From JAGDZR01 sp049115695 (GTDB lineage: Bacteria; Bacteroidota; Bacteroidia; Cytophagales; Cyclobacteriaceae): DNA of 64,000 nucleotides. Below the pieces are notes generated by a model that had not been told where the DNA came from, ran no database searches, and was given only the letters and a program-made list of their open reading frames with translations. Shown piece by piece: positions 62,287 through 64,000 of this stretch. Made by a program: the position numbers and the translations under genes. How positions within the stretch are numbered: position 1 is the first letter of the stretch; each line of letters begins with the position of its first letter. The DNA lies in the NCBI GenBank assembly GCA_049115695.1, contig JAGDZR010000014.1, forward strand, positions 1 to 64,000. Reading direction: 5' to 3'.

Positions 62287-63033
62287 CTACAAAACCATAA
62301 ACACTGCGGCAATAGCCGTCATCAGAATGATAAAGTAGCGATATAGTTTTTCAGGGATTTTTTTGGTGATCCAAATCCCTAAGAAAGCACCAACTGCGAT
62401 AGAGGGTATGGTGGTCAGGTCTAACAGAAATGAATCTACGGTAATGGTCTCCCAAACAAAGACATGAAAGGGCACTTTTAGGATATTGATAATTAGAAAA
62501 AACCAGGCGGCTGTTCCAATGAATCGATTCTTGGGTAGTTGCATGGCCAACAGGTAAAGCGACATGACCGCTCCGGCGAGATTGCCCACCATCGTGGTAA
62601 ATCCTCCGAGCACTCCTGTTGTCGCAGCAAACCATCGGTTATGTGGGACTTTTTTGGAACCACGTTCCAGCCACAACATGATGCCGAGACTGATGAAGAT
62701 GATGATCGCCATGATCTGTTTGAACATCTCGTCATCGATAAACTGGCCCGTGTAGGTGCCGATCAATACACCAATAATGGCAAAAGGCAACAGCTTTTTC
62801 AGGTGATGCCATTCAGCGTGTCTGTGATAATGCCTGACACCAAATACATCAGCGAAAATCAAAATGGGTAGCAAGACACCACTGCTGTTTTTTCCTCCAA
62901 AAATGATGGCCAGCATGGGAACAACTATCATACCTGCTCCACTTACCCCAGTTTTGGCCATACCAACCAAAACAGCAACTGAGAAAAAGAGAATAAAGTC
63001 TGACTGTTCTAAATGATAAGAGAATAACTCCAT
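62287..63033 (-). CDS. TauE/SafE (sulfite/organosulfonate exporter) family protein
   Basis: A 248-residue membrane protein with about eight helices. The ATG at 63033 (MELFSYHLEQSDFILFF) is chosen over an in-frame ATG at 63075. The TauE repeat is seen in VGMAKTGVSGAGMIVVPML and the second half in TGVLGGFTTMVGNLAGAVMSLYLL, with Gly-rich crossover helices. Family members export sulfite, sulfoacetate or related anions; the direction and substrate here are unknown. It is followed 85 bases away by nothing on its strand except the unrelated gap, and stands as a single gene. Confidence 0.87.
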   Translation of the reverse strand: MELFSYHLEQSDFILFFSVAVLVGMAKTGVSGAGMIVVPMLAIIFGGKNSSGVLLPILIFADVFGVRHYHRHAEWHHLKKLLPFAIIGVLIGTYTGQFIDDEMFKQIMAIIIFISLGIMLWLERGSKKVPHNRWFAATTGVLGGFTTMVGNLAGAVMSLYLLAMQLPKNRFIGTAAWFFLIINILKVPFHVFVWETITVDSFLLDLTTIPSIAVGAFLGIWITKKIPEKLYRYFIILMTAIAAVFMVL

Positions 63034-63171
63034 GAAGTTGCGAAGATAACAGGGACTCATGTGATTCGATCGCAAGGGTCATGAATAGATTCTCCTGCTG
63101 TCGAAATATATAGAGTCGTTTATTTGTAAATCGGCAAGGCTATTCCAACGAATGCAGATTGAAGGAGATTG

Positions 63172-63786
63172 TCAGATTAGATTATTCGCGTAAGCAAACT
63201 TGATCAGTCCCACCATATTATGTGTTCCTGTCTTTCTGAAGATATTTTTGCGATGTGTTTCAACTGTCCGTTCAGAGATAAACAGCTCTTCCGCGATTTG
63301 TCGATTCGTCATCTCCTGAGAGATCAATTTGAGTATTTCTCGTTCTCGTGTAGTCAGCAGTTTGGGTTCATTTTCATTGAGTCCCCTCACCAACATCGTG
63401 TTGACTTCCTGACTCAGGTAGATATTGCCTTGTGCGACGGCCCTGATCGCTTTGACTAATTCTTCATGCGAGTCTTTTTTTAGGATATAGCCATTGACAC
63501 CTTCTTTGAGGACCTCCTTGATGATGTGTTTTTCATCATGCATGCTGAGCATAATGATTTTTATTTCTGGATACTTTCGCTTGACAGTTTGGACTATTGC
63601 CAACCCATCCATATCTGGCAGGTTATAATCTGTGATCAGTAGATCTATTTTTTGCTGTGTCAGCTTGTCCAGAGCTTCCTGACCCTTGGTAGCTGAGTCA
63701 ACGACTGTCATTCCGTCCTCAGATGCTATTAATTTCGTCAATCCACCAAGCAAGACTGCATGGTCATCAACAAGGAAAATTTTCAT
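63172..63786 (-). CDS. NarL/FixJ-family response regulator
   Basis: A 204-residue two-component regulator starting at the ATG at 63786 (MKIFLVDDH); an 18-codon upstream extension is unlikely. The receiver has D7/D8, phospho-acceptor Asp53 (LLITDYNLPDMDG), Thr/Ser near 81 and Lys around 103. The LuxR-type output (about 140-204) has LTTREREILKLISQEMTNRQIAEELFISERTVETHRKNIFRK. Its kinase is encoded immediately upstream (C-terminal end in the window). Target genes are not evident. It is 11 kb from the nitrate locus. Confidence 0.92.
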   Translation of the reverse strand: MKIFLVDDHAVLLGGLTKLIASEDGMTVVDSATKGQEALDKLTQQKIDLLITDYNLPDMDGLAIVQTVKRKYPEIKIIMLSMHDEKHIIKEVLKEGVNGYILKKDSHEELVKAIRAVAQGNIYLSQEVNTMLVRGLNENEPKLLTTREREILKLISQEMTNRQIAEELFISERTVETHRKNIFRKTGTHNMVGLIKFAYANNLI

Positions 63787-63864
63787 TATTTCGCGGCTCT
63801 TAGTATTGAGCCAGAAAGTTAATAAATCCATGGCATCCAATTTAAATCATGCCAAAATCCTTGT

Positions 63865-64000
63865 CTATACCGTTGGTTGGGTATTTGTAGCTTGTTGTTT
63901 AAGTTTCACTGGCGAATTGAGAATCAAGGTGTTACCTCGCCTGTTGGGCTGACTGTCCAGCTCGGTTGTCCCATGAATCAGATTGGACCGGGATTGAATG
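63865..64000 (-). CDS. C-terminal end of a sensor histidine kinase (partial)
   Basis: The minus strand is open from the window edge to a TAG at 63865-63867. The last ~45 residues include RSNLIHGTTELDSQP and GNTLILNSPVKL, the closing helix and strand of a HATPase_c domain (like R-x-x-x-x-G-x-x-x-x-S-x-P-G-x-G-T). It ends 78 bases before the response regulator, forming a kinase-regulator pair. Sensor domain lies outside the window. Confidence 0.65.
   Translation of the reverse strand, partial: IQSRSNLIHGTTELDSQPNRRGNTLILNSPVKLKQQATNTQPTV

Noticed and set aside
63172..63786. This NarL-type regulator as the protein that binds TACGTA
   Set aside because: It is about 12 kb away, paired with its own kinase, and NarL heptamers differ from the motif at the fourth base. 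Not excluded, but unsupported.
1..64000. CRISPR arrays, insertion sequences, integrases, phage genes or toxin-antitoxin loci
   Set aside because: No regularly spaced repeats, transposase or integrase motifs, or terminal inverted repeats with target duplications were seen.

Overview
The window looks like chromosomal DNA of a Bacteroidota bacterium, most probably a marine Cytophagales-type organism. The evidence is moderately AT-rich DNA, few Shine-Dalgarno sequences, several TAnnTTTG-like promoter boxes, many lipoproteins, a BlaR1-like M56 sensor carrying TonB-C and CarboxypepD_reg-like domains, a PD40/OmpA protein, and ABC permease-M1 peptidase and sulfatase genes typical of the phylum. The family-level placement is inference. 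No phage, IS element, CRISPR array or rRNA was seen, and the single tRNA is tRNA-Phe at the left edge.

Layout. 1-7300: partial tRNA-Phe, an HdrC/HdrB-like Fe-S pair, a conserved hypothetical, then minus-strand rhomboid protease, polyprenyl synthetase, GNAT, a lipoprotein esterase and a small exported protein. 7500-17500: an ABC exporter (ATPase plus a 1227-residue permease-M1 peptidase fusion), a BlaI/BlaR1-like pair with three operators, a relic of a second copy of the exporter gene, a two-gene TPR/lipoprotein operon, and a beta-rich sensor fused to a two-helix ion channel. 17700-21850: an ECF sigma factor, a HEAT-repeat anti-sigma candidate and two DUF4097-like genes, then terminators and two small exported proteins. 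21880-32460: glnS, a glycogen branching enzyme, sulfatase, EEP hydrolase, arsM, a MORN-like protein, PlsC and a BASS transporter.

32560-43660: a candidate small RNA with a strong terminator, a FAD/Fe-S dehydrogenase, a MOSC protein, then a sugar module (SGLT symporter, amylosucrase-like GH13, ROK kinase) followed by a metallophosphoesterase and a GDPD lipoprotein. In this module sucrose could be imported, split by the GH13 enzyme into glucan and fructose, and the fructose phosphorylated.

43790-56235 is the most interesting region: a nitrate-assimilation locus with an outer-membrane porin, NrtA lipoprotein, NrtB permease, two NrtC/D ATPases, a single-domain globin, a PilJ-type nitrate-sensor-like membrane protein, a nitrate reductase fused to a NirB-like NADH/FAD/[2Fe-2S] module, and a rubredoxin protein built on a degenerate nitrite-reductase scaffold with no cluster ligands. 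Both of its promoter regions carry helically spaced arrays of the palindrome TACGTA, which points to one undescribed nitrate or nitrogen regulator. No true nitrite reductase is present in the window.

56290-64000: a CAP-domain lipoprotein, a BNR-propeller protein, a PD40-OmpA protein, an unrecognised lipoprotein/beta-barrel pair behind a structured leader with paired palindromes, a TauE-type exporter, and a NarL-type response regulator preceded by the C-terminal end of its probable histidine kinase.
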